A stretch of 32,229 nt of DNA from Lawsonibacter sp. (GCA_022794495.1 JAAWEX010000005.1:1-32229); one strand, 5' to 3'; shown: positions 1 to 8,279, counted from the first letter of the stretch. The notes: generated from the sequence alone by a model not told the origin. Made by a program: numbers and translations.

Positions 1-463
1 AGTACGCAGCTTCAGAGTCTGTCATTTCTACCAAAACCTTGCGGAAACGTTCTGCTTCCCCTTCCTTTAGACTCCCTCCTGTCAGCAGGAAATCATACCT
101 GCGGTACACTTCTTCGATGAGCATACAAATCTTTTCCCTTGCCGAGGCAAAGGTATTTGCCTTTATATCTGCAAAGCTTAAAAAGATTACAGGCATACTT
201 CCTTGAAGTTTACGGTATTTCTCACTCTTCCATATGGATAAACCCTTAAACACCTCTCCCTGCCCCGCATATTGTACAGATAAGAATCTCTCCAGCATGT
301 TCATATTCAAGGTCTTGCCAAATCTGCGGGGACGGGTAATCAACGTCACATCGTCCCTGTTTTCCCACCACTGCCTGATAAAATCTGTCTTATCAATATA
401 AAAGTTGTTTTCTGTTATCAGCTTTTCAAAACTCTGAATTCCTATTCCTACGGTTCTTGCCAT
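1..463 (-). CDS. AAA-ATPase-like protein, N-terminal part (gene runs off the left edge)
   Basis: About 154 residues are visible; the C-terminus lies beyond the window. The protein begins MARTVGIGIQSFEKL, continues with FYIDKT, and carries an atypical P-loop RPRRFGKT at residues 44-51. A hydrophobic strand VIFLSF and an EEVYRRY helix follow. This pattern matches the AAA-ATPase-like family (PF09820), which often ends in a PD-(D/E)XK nuclease-like domain that cannot be checked here. The ATG at 461-463 has GGGAG about nine bases upstream. Family members are common, often multicopy accessory genes in Clostridia and Bacteroidetes, and their function is poorly known. The base composition is clearly more AT-rich than the topA-dprA region, suggesting acquired DNA. 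The family call is by motif recall only. Confidence 0.72.
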   Translation of the reverse strand, partial: MARTVGIGIQSFEKLITENNFYIDKTDFIRQWWENRDDVTLITRPRRFGKTLNMNMLERFLSVQYAGQGEVFKGLSIWKSEKYRKLQGSMPVIFLSFADIKANTFASAREKICMLIEEVYRRYDFLLTGGSLKEGEAERFRKVLVEMTDSEAAY

Positions 464-495
464 GGCAATATATCTCCCATACTCAAAAGACACTC

Positions 496-524
496 ATTAT
501 ATAAAAACATTCACTAATTCGACC
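496..524 (-). promoter_or_regulatory. Possible promoter of the AAA-ATPase-like gene
   Basis: The minus strand has a perfect TATAAT at 496-501, in an AT-rich gap between the TOPRIM fragment and the AAA-ATPase-like gene. The -35 position (519-524, GGTCGA) is a poor match, so the call rests on the -10 box and its place about 33 bases before the start codon. Confidence 0.4.
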
Positions 525-533
525 GCAAAAACG

Positions 534-1487
534 CTATATTCCAAACGGCAATGACAACTGCACTATTTCATCTACAGAATTTTCTTCTAACGAATCCGCG
601 TCCACAGAAATATCTGTTTCCCTAGCAGATTCGTCATATTCATCCAATTCATCTATATCATCATTTTGTAATATATTGGACTGTAAGCTCTTTAAAATAT
701 TTTTAATTTCTATTGGAATGTCACTTTCCTGCATCACTTCTAATATATCATCTTTACTTAGATTCAACCTCATCTCAGCATTAAGCCAATTAAAAATCTG
801 CTTTAATGCCTCTTTACCCATTCCTATTTTTTTATATGTTTCTTTGTCATCATACTCCTCATATCTCATCCTGATTTTTTCAGCTTCGCGCTTCACCTCA
901 TTATTATTTCTATACTCCTGTAAATTTAAAATCAGACTTGCCTTAAAAATGCTGTCTTCTAAATTATCATCATACTTATATCGCGACATAACAATCGTAT
1001 TTTTCAATGAATCAAAAATTTTTCTTTCTATCTGGTCAATAGACGGGATACCGTCACTTTGAGAATATTTTTTAAAAAGTGCCCTATTGATTAACTCGCC
1101 ATTTAATAAATAATTTTCTATTTCATACATCTCTAAAAGATAAAGTTGAACACTTTTTGATTTTCCATAATCAACTAATTTTTGTTTCCATTCATCAGGT
1201 AATCCATCACTATCCCGAATAAATATAATATCAATATCCTTGTTTAAAAAATCTTTTAATAATGGCTTAATTTGGAAAGGCATTTTATCATCTTTACTTC
1301 TCCCCTTATGTATTGATACTGTGTTCGCCCCATAAAAAACTTTAGTCCCCAGGATTTTGTCTGCCGTTTCCCATATTTCAACATTAGCATCTTCTATAAA
1401 AACCATCTTCCCACTGATAACAGATTTTGCCAATTCATAATTATCAAGTTGCGCTATCTGCTCATCGACATCTTCTTTTGCCGACAC
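534..1487 (-). CDS. TOPRIM-type C-terminal fragment of an OLD-like ATPase, probably 5'-truncated
   Basis: This 317-residue reading frame lacks any Walker A ATPase core. Its beginning, GKMVFIEDAN (residues 27-36), followed by FIRDSDGLPDEW (about 90-101), gives the acidic spacing expected of a TOPRIM fold (E/D, then DxD). The EIENYLL motif near residue 122 is one I associate with C-terminal regions of OLD-like or AAA ATPases. The tail is highly acidic. The only start is a GTG inside the last topA codons with no good ribosome site, and the frame overlaps topA by 26 bases. The simplest reading is a C-terminal remnant of an ATP-dependent OLD-type nuclease whose ATPase half was lost at the junction. 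It is strongly AT-rich and lysine/isoleucine/asparagine-rich, unlike its right-hand neighbours. It may be non-functional. The family assignment is inferred. Confidence 0.55.
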   Translation of the reverse strand: MSAKEDVDEQIAQLDNYELAKSVISGKMVFIEDANVEIWETADKILGTKVFYGANTVSIHKGRSKDDKMPFQIKPLLKDFLNKDIDIIFIRDSDGLPDEWKQKLVDYGKSKSVQLYLLEMYEIENYLLNGELINRALFKKYSQSDGIPSIDQIERKIFDSLKNTIVMSRYKYDDNLEDSIFKASLILNLQEYRNNNEVKREAEKIRMRYEEYDDKETYKKIGMGKEALKQIFNWLNAEMRLNLSKDDILEVMQESDIPIEIKNILKSLQSNILQNDDIDELDEYDESARETDISVDADSLEENSVDEIVQLSLPFGI

Positions 1488-3816
1488 ACTCCGCCTTTTT
1501 GGCGGCTGTAGTCTTTTTTGTTGTGCTTTTCTTTGCCGCCGTCTTCTTCTTCTCCGCCGCAGTCTTTTTCGTGGCAGTCTTCTTTGTGGTGGCTTTCTTC
1601 ACGTCGGCGGATTTTTTTGGCTTCTCCTCCGCCTCCGCGGCGGGGGGCTCCCCCCCGGCGGCGGGCTTCTTCCAGCCTCCCCGCTTCTCCTCGGGGGTAA
1701 AGTTGGAGCACTTCTCGTTGATGCAGAAGGGCTTTTTCGCCCCCCGGCCCGCCTTTTTGAACATGGTCTGACCGCAGACGGGACAGTTGTCCTTTACCGG
1801 CACGTCCCAGGTCATAAAGTCACACTTACTGGTCTCCTCCTTGCCGGTGTGCCGCTCACAGCAGTAAAAGGTGTACTGCTTCCCCGTCTTTTTCGATTTC
1901 CCGGTGCGCTTGAGCAGCCGTCCCCCGCAGATGGGGCACTTTCCCGGCATCTCCACCACCAGGGGCATTGTAAAATCGCACTCCGGCCAGCCGGGGCAGG
2001 CCAGGAACCGGCCGAACCGGCCCGACTTGATGACAAGGTTCCGGCCGCACTGGGGACAGACCTCCTCCGACACCTCGTCGGGCACCTTGATCCGCTCCCC
2101 GTCCAACTCCTGCTCCGCCTTTTTCAGCTCAGCGTCGAACCCGCTGTAAAAATCCGCCAGGAGGGCCTTCCAGTCGGCCGTCCCCTCCTCCACCTTGTCC
2201 AGCCGCTGCTCCATCTGGGCGGTGAAGTCATAGTCCACAATATCGTTAAACTTCTCCTTCATCAGTCCGGTGACCACCTCCCCCAGAGGGGTGGGCCGCA
2301 GGGCCTTGCCGCCCTCCTTCACCACATACTCCCGGTTCATAATGGTGGAGATGGTGGGAGCGTAGGTGGAGGGCCGGCCGATCCCCTGCTCCTCCAGGGC
2401 CCGGATGAGGGTGGCCTCGGAGTATCGGGCGGGGGGCTGGGTGAAGTGCTGGTTTTTTGTCAGTCTCTTGTGGGTGAGGGGCTCCCCCTCCTTCAGGTCG
2501 GGAAGGGGGGACGACCTCTTTTCCTCCTCCTCGTCGTCCCGGCCCTCCTCATAGACGGCGGTAAAGCCGGAGAACCTCAGGGAGGAGTGGCTGGCCCGGA
2601 AAATATAACCGCTGTTCTCCACATCAATGGACAGGCTGTCGTAAACGGCGTTGGCCATCTGGCAGGCCAGGAACCGGGACCAGATCAGCTTATAGAGTCT
2701 GAACTGCTCGCTGGTCAGGTCCTTCTTAATGTCCTCGGGGACCAGGGTCACATCGGAGGGCCGGATGGCCTCGTGGGCGTCCTGGGCGTTGCCCTTGGTC
2801 TTGTACGCCCGGGGCTGGGCGGGGCAGTAGCTCCCGCCGTACCGCTGACTGATAAAGCTCCGGGCGGCGGCCACCGCCTCGTCAGACAGGCGCAGGGAGT
2901 CGGTACGCATATAGGTAATCAGACCCACGGCGCCCTGGCCGCCGATGTCGATCCCCTCATAGAGCTGCTGAGCCACCGCCATGGTCCGGGCGGGGGACAT
3001 GTTCAGCTTGCGGGAGGCCTCCTGCTGGAGGGTGGAGGTGGTAAAGGGGGGTGCGGGCTGACGGTTCTTCTCCTGCCGCTTCACCCTGGCCACCGACCAG
3101 GCCCCTTTTGCCACCGCATCCATCACAGCCTGGGCCTCTGCCTCGCTGTTCAGCTCCATCTTCTTTTCCCGGCCGTGGAACTGGGCCTTGAAGGCGCCCA
3201 GATTGGGGGCCGCCCGCTCCAGATCGGCCTCGATGGACCAGTATTCCTGGGGGACGAAGGCCCGGATCTCCAGCTCCCGTTCTACCACCAGCCGGGTGGC
3301 AACGGACTGCACCCGCCCGGCGGACAGCCCCCGGCGGATCTTCTTCCACAGCAGGGGGGAGAGCTGGTAGCCCACAATGCGGTCCAGAATGCGCCGGGCC
3401 TGCTGGGCGTCCACCAGGTTCTGGTCGATGGCCCGGGGGGCGGCGATGGACTGGTTGACCACGTTCTTTGTGATCTCGTTGAAGGTCACCCGGTAGGTCT
3501 TGTCGTCGGGGATGTTCAGCAGCTCCTTCAGGTGCCAGGAGATGGCCTCCCCCTCACGGTCAGGGTCGGTGGCCAGGTAGACCTTGTCCGACCGCTTGGC
3601 CGCCTTTTTCAGGTCGCTGATGACGTCCTCCTTGCCCTTGATGGGCTGGTAGTCGGGGACAAAGCCCCCCTCGATGTCCACGCTCAGCTTGCTCTTGGGC
3701 AGGTCCCGGACATGGCCCATGGACGCCTTCACCTCATACCCCGCCCCCAGATACTTTCCGATGGTCTTGGCCTTGGACGGGGACTCTACAATGACTAAGT
3801 CAGTTTTATTTGCCAC
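1462..3816 (-). CDS. topA: DNA topoisomerase I (type IA)
   Basis: Relaxes negatively supercoiled DNA by transient single-strand cleavage. The 784-residue protein opens with the TOPRIM domain (VESPSKAKTI at 9-18, Glu11; DPDREGE at 84-90), then the core containing SAGRVQS (165-171) and the catalytic tyrosine Tyr302 in GLITYMRTDS. Three C-terminal tetracysteine zinc ribbons follow (beginning CPQCGR, CPICGG and CPVCGQ), then a long Lys/Ala/Thr tail. The start is GTG at 3814-3816 with GGAGGT eight bases upstream. It follows dprA, the usual Firmicute order. The end is odd: after the natural-looking KKTTAAKKAE, the frame runs eight codons further (CVGKRRCR) into AT-rich sequence, so the original stop seems to have been lost at a DNA junction. 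All catalytic parts are intact. Confidence 0.97.
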   Translation of the reverse strand: MANKTDLVIVESPSKAKTIGKYLGAGYEVKASMGHVRDLPKSKLSVDIEGGFVPDYQPIKGKEDVISDLKKAAKRSDKVYLATDPDREGEAISWHLKELLNIPDDKTYRVTFNEITKNVVNQSIAAPRAIDQNLVDAQQARRILDRIVGYQLSPLLWKKIRRGLSAGRVQSVATRLVVERELEIRAFVPQEYWSIEADLERAAPNLGAFKAQFHGREKKMELNSEAEAQAVMDAVAKGAWSVARVKRQEKNRQPAPPFTTSTLQQEASRKLNMSPARTMAVAQQLYEGIDIGGQGAVGLITYMRTDSLRLSDEAVAAARSFISQRYGGSYCPAQPRAYKTKGNAQDAHEAIRPSDVTLVPEDIKKDLTSEQFRLYKLIWSRFLACQMANAVYDSLSIDVENSGYIFRASHSSLRFSGFTAVYEEGRDDEEEEKRSSPLPDLKEGEPLTHKRLTKNQHFTQPPARYSEATLIRALEEQGIGRPSTYAPTISTIMNREYVVKEGGKALRPTPLGEVVTGLMKEKFNDIVDYDFTAQMEQRLDKVEEGTADWKALLADFYSGFDAELKKAEQELDGERIKVPDEVSEEVCPQCGRNLVIKSGRFGRFLACPGWPECDFTMPLVVEMPGKCPICGGRLLKRTGKSKKTGKQYTFYCCERHTGKEETSKCDFMTWDVPVKDNCPVCGQTMFKKAGRGAKKPFCINEKCSNFTPEEKRGGWKKPAAGGEPPAAEAEEKPKKSADVKKATTKKTATKKTAAEKKKTAAKKSTTKKTTAAKKAECVGKRRCR

Positions 3817-3862
3817 TTTGGATTACCTCCAGAGATTGATTACTTACTGTTTTCCCGCATCG

Positions 3863-3885
3863 TGTAGGGCAAGGGCTCTGCCCTT
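3863..3885. repeat. Solo half of the TGTAGGGCAAGGGC palindromic repeat
   Basis: Twenty-three bases in the dprA-topA gap are identical to the left arm of the complete element at 18681-18758. The element itself contains an internal hairpin (AAGGGC/GCCCTT). No matching right arm follows, although a related GC-rich stretch runs to about 3925. Confidence 0.8.
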
Positions 3886-3929
3886 CATCACATATATGGA
3901 AGGGCAGCCTTTGGCCTGACGGGCCGAAA

Positions 3930-5153
3930 TTACCCCTCCAGCTCCACCGCCGCTATAAACCGCCGGCCCGGCCGCTCCTCCACGGCCCCCTGAACCTGGA
4001 GCATGGTGAGGGCGGACAGCACCCGTTTGGCGGGAATCTGGGTTTTCTCCACCAGCTCGTCGGCGGTGAGGGCCGACTTGGCCGCCGCCGTCAGGATCGC
4101 CAGCTCATCATCGGTAAAACGGGACCTCTGCCGGGCGCGGGGGACCAGCTCCCGCCTGGGGGCATCTGTTTTTTTCTCTGCCTGCGGGGCGGAGGGTCTT
4201 TCGGCCCGGGGCTTGTCCGCCGACAGTCTGGCCGCTGCCACCGCCGGGGACAGGGGGGCCACGGCGGCCAGCTTCACGGGGAACAGGTCCACATAGTCCT
4301 CTAAAATATCCCTGGCGTTCTCCACCAGTCTGGCCTTGCCGTCGTGGATCAGGCGGTTGGTTCCCCTGGAGCGCTTCTCGTCCAGGCCCACAGGGATGGC
4401 GTACACCTCCCGGCCCTGCTCCAGAGCGTGGTTGACGGTGAGCATGGTGCCTCCTGTGCTTTCGCACTCCATAGCCAGCACTCCCAGGCACAGGCCGCTT
4501 AGAATCCGGTTGCGCAGGGGGAAATGATCCCCCTTGTGGGGCGTCCCCGGCGGGTACTCCGAGATAAGCGCCCCCGCGGCGGCCACATCGGCATACAGAT
4601 AGCGGTTCTCATAGGGGAATACCACATCCACCCCGCCGGCCAGCACGGACACCGCCGGCTTTCCCGCCTTAAGGGCACCCCGGACCGCGTGGCAGTCCAC
4701 CCCCTCGGCCATGCCGGACACCACCAGCGCGCCGCTGGAGGCCAGGTCCATGCCAAACCGCTCGGCCCATTCCCGTCCTCTCAGGGAACACTTGCGCATC
4801 CCCACCACGGCCACAGCCGGCTCCTCGTCAAAGCGGAAGACCTTTCCCTTGATATACAGCACCGCCGGAGGTGCTGCGATCTGCCGCAGGCGCTGGGGAT
4901 AGCCGGCGTCCTGAAAGGTCATAATCCGCAGGCCGATCCGGTCACAGTCACCTAAAATTTTGTTGGGCTCGTCCATGCTCTTGTCCAGCAGCGACTGCCT
5001 GGCAAAGGGGGTCAGAGGCAGGGACTCATAGTCCTCTCCCCCGGCGTAGTAGGCCCGCTCCGGCGTGCTGAAGTGATCCAGCACCGCCAGCGCTCCCGCC
5101 GGGCCCAGCCCCTTTCGGGTGGTCAGCCAGAGCCAGTATTTCAGTTCCGCCAT
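3930..5153 (-). CDS. dprA: DNA-processing protein DprA (Smf)
   Basis: Binds incoming single-stranded DNA and loads RecA during natural transformation, in the cytoplasm. The 407-residue protein has an N-terminal helical/HhH region (1-90), then the Rossmann-type DprA domain: VAVVGMRKCS (114-123), VSGMAEGVD (145-153), the FPLRNRILSGL motif (211-221) and ECESTGGT (229-236). A low-complexity linker leads to a C-terminal winged-helix domain (about 345-407, RFTDDELAIL onward). The usual GSR of the first loop is GMR here. The ATG at 5151-5153 has AAGG nine bases upstream. It lies 113 bases ahead of topA on the same strand, the classic dprA-topA pair, so co-transcription is likely. No other competence genes are in the window. 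Confidence 0.96.
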   Translation of the reverse strand: MAELKYWLWLTTRKGLGPAGALAVLDHFSTPERAYYAGGEDYESLPLTPFARQSLLDKSMDEPNKILGDCDRIGLRIMTFQDAGYPQRLRQIAAPPAVLYIKGKVFRFDEEPAVAVVGMRKCSLRGREWAERFGMDLASSGALVVSGMAEGVDCHAVRGALKAGKPAVSVLAGGVDVVFPYENRYLYADVAAAGALISEYPPGTPHKGDHFPLRNRILSGLCLGVLAMECESTGGTMLTVNHALEQGREVYAIPVGLDEKRSRGTNRLIHDGKARLVENARDILEDYVDLFPVKLAAVAPLSPAVAAARLSADKPRAERPSAPQAEKKTDAPRRELVPRARQRSRFTDDELAILTAAAKSALTADELVEKTQIPAKRVLSALTMLQVQGAVEERPGRRFIAAVELEG

Positions 5154-5180
5154 GGAGCACGCCTTCTCTCAAAAATATTC

Positions 5181-5209
5181 TTTACAAATCTCCCCATCCA
5201 CGGTATGGT
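5181..5209 (+). promoter_or_regulatory. Possible promoter of the MFS transporter gene
   Basis: TTTACA at 5181-5186 is separated by 17 bases from TATGGT at 5204-5209. A TATACT at 5210-5215 is an alternative -10. Either would put the transcript start very close to the ribosome site (GGGGAG at 5221-5226), so the call is weak. The 80-base gap is shared with the divergent dprA gene. Confidence 0.35.
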
Positions 5210-5233
5210 TATACTTGGAAGGGGAGAAATTCA

Positions 5234-6490
5234 ATGTGTTCACGTCAATCCGTCCGCCCCTGGCTGGTGTGCCTGGGCGGGGCTGTTATGTTCTTTGTCG
5301 CAATCGGGCTGGGCAGCAACCTGTATTCTGTCTACCAGCCCTACATTATCGTCCAAAACGGCTTTACCAATACCCAGGCCGCATGGATTGTCACCACCCG
5401 CAGCCTGTTCATCGTTCTGGGCATGTTCACCGCCGGATGGCTGTGCGCCCGCCTGGGCATCCGGAGCACCGTGACGGCGGCTATGCTGCTGATGGCCCTG
5501 TCCCGGTTCCAGTTTGGCGCCGCCCGCACCCTGCCCGCCTATCTGGCGGCGGCGGCGGTCACCGGGCTGGCCTACAGCTGGGGCGGGATGATCCCCCTGT
5601 CTCTGCTTATCAACCGCTGGTTCCAGGACCGGAACACCTTCGCCCTGGGGCTGGCCTCGGCCAGCAGCGGCCTGGCCACCATCCTCCTGCCCGCCCCCAT
5701 CACCTGGCTCATCCAGTCCTGGGGGCTGCGGGAGGCCTTCTGGGCTGAGTCCGCCTTCGTCCTCGTTCTGGCCAGAGTGGTGCATCTTCTGGTCCGGGAC
5801 GACCCGGCCCGGCTGGGTCTGGAGCCCTACCGCATAACGGAGGACCGGGAGCCGGACCGGACCCCGGTTCTCCATCCCGCGCCTGCGGGGATGACCCCGC
5901 TGTACTGGGGGCTGTTTCTGGCGGCGGTATTTCTCATCGGCGCCCCCACAGGCATCGGCATCAGCAACATCGGCGTCCTCTTTGTCACCGAGGGCTTCGA
6001 CGCCGCCACAGTGGCCCTGCTGGTCTCCTGCGTGGGGCTGGCCATGATTCCGGGAAAAATGATCTACGGCGAGCTGGCCGACCGGCTGGGAGGCAGGCTG
6101 TCCAGCCTGCTGCTCTGCGGCGTGTCGCTGCTGTCCTACGCGCTGCTCTGTCTGTCCGGCAGCGGCAGCAAGCCGGCGGCCCTCGCCGCCGTTCTCGCCT
6201 TTGGACTGGGGCTCCCCATCAGCAATGTCTCCTTCTCCGTGTGGTGCCAGGACTTTCTGGGGGACAGCGGCTTTGCCAAAGGGCTGAAATGGAGCCAGAC
6301 TCTCTATGCCCTGGGCATCGTCGCCCTGGCGCCTCTCCCCGGCTGGCTGGCCGACCGGACGGGCAGCTATATCCCATCCTATGTCCTCTTCTTTATGATG
6401 ATGGCGGCGGCCTCTGTGTTCATCCTCCTGACCTACCGGCGGACCGGGTCGGGCAGACGGCCGGTCAGCGGGCCAGCTCCCAGAGGATGA
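5234..6490 (+). CDS. Major facilitator superfamily transporter
   Basis: A 418-residue integral membrane protein with about twelve hydrophobic segments in two halves, split by a charged central loop near residues 195-215 (RITEDREPDRT). The first helix starts at about residue 12 (LVCLGGAVMFFVAIGLGSN). The loop after helix 2 has the AGWLCARLGIR motif-A-like pattern (about 73-83), and the second half has GELADRLGGRLSS (about 278-290). Overall style resembles the oxalate/formate and monocarboxylate transporter group, but the substrate cannot be read from sequence. The ATG at 5234 has GGGGAG seven bases upstream. It is monocistronic, divergent from dprA, and its last 26 bases overlap the end of the convergent RNA methyltransferase gene. 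Confidence 0.9.
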   Translation: MCSRQSVRPWLVCLGGAVMFFVAIGLGSNLYSVYQPYIIVQNGFTNTQAAWIVTTRSLFIVLGMFTAGWLCARLGIRSTVTAAMLLMALSRFQFGAARTLPAYLAAAAVTGLAYSWGGMIPLSLLINRWFQDRNTFALGLASASSGLATILLPAPITWLIQSWGLREAFWAESAFVLVLARVVHLLVRDDPARLGLEPYRITEDREPDRTPVLHPAPAGMTPLYWGLFLAAVFLIGAPTGIGISNIGVLFVTEGFDAATVALLVSCVGLAMIPGKMIYGELADRLGGRLSSLLLCGVSLLSYALLCLSGSGSKPAALAAVLAFGLGLPISNVSFSVWCQDFLGDSGFAKGLKWSQTLYALGIVALAPLPGWLADRTGSYIPSYVLFFMMMAAASVFILLTYRRTGSGRRPVSGPAPRG

Positions 6491-7217
6491 CTGCCGCGGC
6501 CACCGCGGCGTTCAGCGACTCACACCGCTCCCGCATGGGGATCTTAATGGTTTTTTCACTCAGGCGCAGCAGCTCCTGCGAGACGCCCCCGCCCTCGCTT
6601 CCAATCACCACGGCACAGCGGTCCAGCCGGACCGCCTTCACATCCACGGTATCCTCCCGCAGGGCGGTGGCATACAGGGGCAGCCCAGACCGCTTCAGAA
6701 GACCGGGCAGCTCCTCCGCCGCCGCCTCATATACCGGCAGCCGGAAACAGGCCCCCATGGTGGCCCGTACGGTCTTGGGGGAGAAGGGGTCGGCACAGCG
6801 GTTGGTCAAAATCAAGCCGTCCGCCCCCAGCGCGTCGGCGGTGCGCCAGATCGTCCCCACATTTCCCGGATCCTGAAGGCCGTCCAGCACCAGCCAGCGC
6901 CTCCCCTCCAGCCGTTCCGGCGGGGTCAGATCAGGCATAGCGGCCAGAAACAGCACCCCTTGGGGAGTCCTGGTGTCGCAGAGGCTGTTCAGCAGGTCCT
7001 CCGGCACCTCCGCCCTCCACAGGCCCTCCAGTCCGGGCAGGTCGGTCCCTTGGGCCGTCACCACCGCCTCTATGGCGGCTCCCGCTTTCAGCGCTTCGGC
7101 CAGCAGCTTGGGCCCCTCGCCGAAGAAAAGGCCGCTGCTCCGGCGGAACTCCCGGTCTGACGTCAGCCTGCGGATGCGCTTAATCAGCTTGTTGTTCCGG
7201 CTGGTGATCATTTCCAC
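6465..7217 (-). CDS. TrmH/SpoU-family RNA 2'-O-methyltransferase
   Basis: Transfers a methyl group from S-adenosylmethionine to a ribose 2'-OH of rRNA or tRNA through a knotted SPOUT fold. The N-terminal substrate-binding region (about 1-100, SRNNKLIKRIRRL and FFGEGPKLL) is followed by motif 1 DPGNVGTIWRTADA (116-129), motif 2 IGSEGGGVS (205-213) and motif 3 IPMRERCESLNAAVA (226-240). The 250-residue length is typical. The target nucleotide is not determinable; homologues are annotated RlmB-like or YsgA-like. Start is GTG at 7215-7217 with GAGAGG six bases upstream, with an ATG two codons later as the alternative. A strong promoter sits just upstream, so it can be transcribed independently of dapF. 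Confidence 0.93.
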   Translation of the reverse strand: MEMITSRNNKLIKRIRRLTSDREFRRSSGLFFGEGPKLLAEALKAGAAIEAVVTAQGTDLPGLEGLWRAEVPEDLLNSLCDTRTPQGVLFLAAMPDLTPPERLEGRRWLVLDGLQDPGNVGTIWRTADALGADGLILTNRCADPFSPKTVRATMGACFRLPVYEAAAEELPGLLKRSGLPLYATALREDTVDVKAVRLDRCAVVIGSEGGGVSQELLRLSEKTIKIPMRERCESLNAAVAAAVILWELAR

Positions 7218-7251
7218 GGCGGCCTCTCCTCTCTCCGGACGCGATTCTTAT

Positions 7252-7280
7252 ATAATAAAGGTATCCCCTCCTGTTGTCAA
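7252..7280 (-). promoter_or_regulatory. Sigma-A-type promoter of the RNA methyltransferase gene
   Basis: On the minus strand, TTGACA (7275-7280, perfect) is followed 17 bases later by TATTAT (7252-7257, five of six). It lies about 35 bases ahead of the GTG start, between the methyltransferase gene and dapF. Confidence 0.75.
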
Positions 7281-7304
7281 GGAAAGATTTTGCAGAAGCG
7301 GGGA

Positions 7305-7333
7305 CCGGGGCGGCACAGAAGCCGCCTCCTACA
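7305..7333 (-). repeat. GTAGG(G)GGCGGC half-repeat overlapping the dapF stop codon
   Basis: Read on the minus strand, it starts CTGTAGGAGGCGGC and continues to GCCGCCCCGG. It matches copies at 16141-16167, 17384-17415, 19797-19825 and 31953-31980. The TAG in the repeat edge is the dapF stop codon. Confidence 0.7.
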
Positions 7334-8114
7334 GGATCTCCCCCTCGAACACCGTCCTTGCGGGGCCGGTCATCAGAACGGCCTCCCCCCGCCGCTCCAG
7401 GGCCAGCACCCCCCCGGGCAGGCAGGCCTCCACCCGGCCATCGCACCGCCCCTCCGCCCAGGCCGCCCCGAAGGCGGCGCAGGCCCCGGTGCCGCAGGCC
7501 AGAGTGATTCCGCTCCCCCGCTCCCACACCCGGATATCCAGATGGGTCCGGTCCGGGCAGGATACGAACTCGATATTCCGCCGCTCCCCCAGGGCGGGGT
7601 GGCGCTCCAGAAGGGGCCCCAGCCACTCCAGGTCGATTGTCTCGGGCTTCGCGCAGAAAATGACGCCATGGGGATTGCCCACATCCACCGGAATCACGGT
7701 GAGGGCCATCCCCGCCGCCGCCAGCTCCACCGGCTGAGCGGGCCGCACCTGCCCCATATCCACCGTCACGGCCGCCACCGTGTCCCCCGTAAGCCGGAGC
7801 TCCAGCTCCCTGGGGCCGGCGTCAGTATCAATAGTGAGGCAGGTCTTTGCGGTGAGCCCCCTGTCGTAAACATATTTTCCCACACAGCGGATCCCGTTGC
7901 CGCACATAGCGCCCCGCGACCCGTCGGCGTTGTACATCTCCATGGTGAAATCCCCGGTTTGGCCCGGCCTGATGCAGATCAGTCCGTCCGAGCCCACGCC
8001 GAAGCGGCGGTCAGACAGCCGGCGGGCCAGATCAGGCAGGTCCGCCGGCGTTCCCTCCAGACAGTTGAGAAAAATATAGTCGTTGCCCAGCCCCTCCATT
8101 TTGGTAAAGCGCAT
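7329..8114 (-). CDS. dapF: Diaminopimelate epimerase
   Basis: Converts LL-diaminopimelate to meso-diaminopimelate, the precursor of lysine and of the stem-peptide crosslinker added by MurE. The 261-residue protein has GLGNDYIF (8-15) and the two catalytic cysteines of this cofactor-independent racemase: Cys71 in MCGNGIRC and Cys207 in ACGTGACA. The GNPH motif is at 147-150. Start ATG at 8112-8114 has GGGGGA about eight bases upstream. It lies downstream of glnA with a palindromic repeat in between. lysA, which decarboxylates its product, is divergent from glnA about 1.7 kb away. The TAG stop is formed by the edge of a dispersed repeat, so the original C-terminus may have been a few residues longer. 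Confidence 0.97.
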   Translation of the reverse strand: MRFTKMEGLGNDYIFLNCLEGTPADLPDLARRLSDRRFGVGSDGLICIRPGQTGDFTMEMYNADGSRGAMCGNGIRCVGKYVYDRGLTAKTCLTIDTDAGPRELELRLTGDTVAAVTVDMGQVRPAQPVELAAAGMALTVIPVDVGNPHGVIFCAKPETIDLEWLGPLLERHPALGERRNIEFVSCPDRTHLDIRVWERGSGITLACGTGACAAFGAAWAEGRCDGRVEACLPGGVLALERRGEAVLMTGPARTVFEGEIL

Positions 8115-8194
8115 GGCTGATTCCCCCTTTCGGTGTCAGCCTATGCGCAGACGGCAGCAGAAAGACCGGGGGCCGATTGCGGCCTCCGGTCAAA

Positions 8195-8279
8195 TGTAGG
8201 GGCCGCCCCCCCTGGGCGGCCCCCTTTCTTTTCCAAAATATTCCTTCAAGGCGGGCCGCCGAGGGCGGCGGCCCCTACA
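8195..8279. repeat. TGTAGGGGCCGCC palindromic element between glnA and dapF
   Basis: An 85-base intergenic element bounded by TGTAGGGGCCGCC and its inverted copy GGCGGCCCCTACA. An AT-richer centre holds the sequence between the arms, and each arm can fold on itself. It starts nine bases after the glnA stop (minus strand). It lacks a T-tract next to the stem, so a terminator role is unproven. Confidence 0.85.

Noticed and set aside
1427-1771. Phe/Ala/Val-rich 114-residue frame on the plus strand
   Set aside because: Antisense to the Lys/Ala tail of TopA, whose codons produce hydrophobic shadows; no ribosome site or real membrane-protein pattern.
1849-3798. A 649-residue open frame antisense to topA
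   Set aside because: It is a GC-rich shadow: Gly/Leu/Val/Pro-rich composition, no recognisable domain, and it lies wholly opposite a well-supported topA.
3817-3929. Riboswitch or small RNA in the dprA-topA gap
   Set aside because: The sequence is explained by the dispersed repeat arm and related GC-rich palindrome; no conserved aptamer motif was seen.
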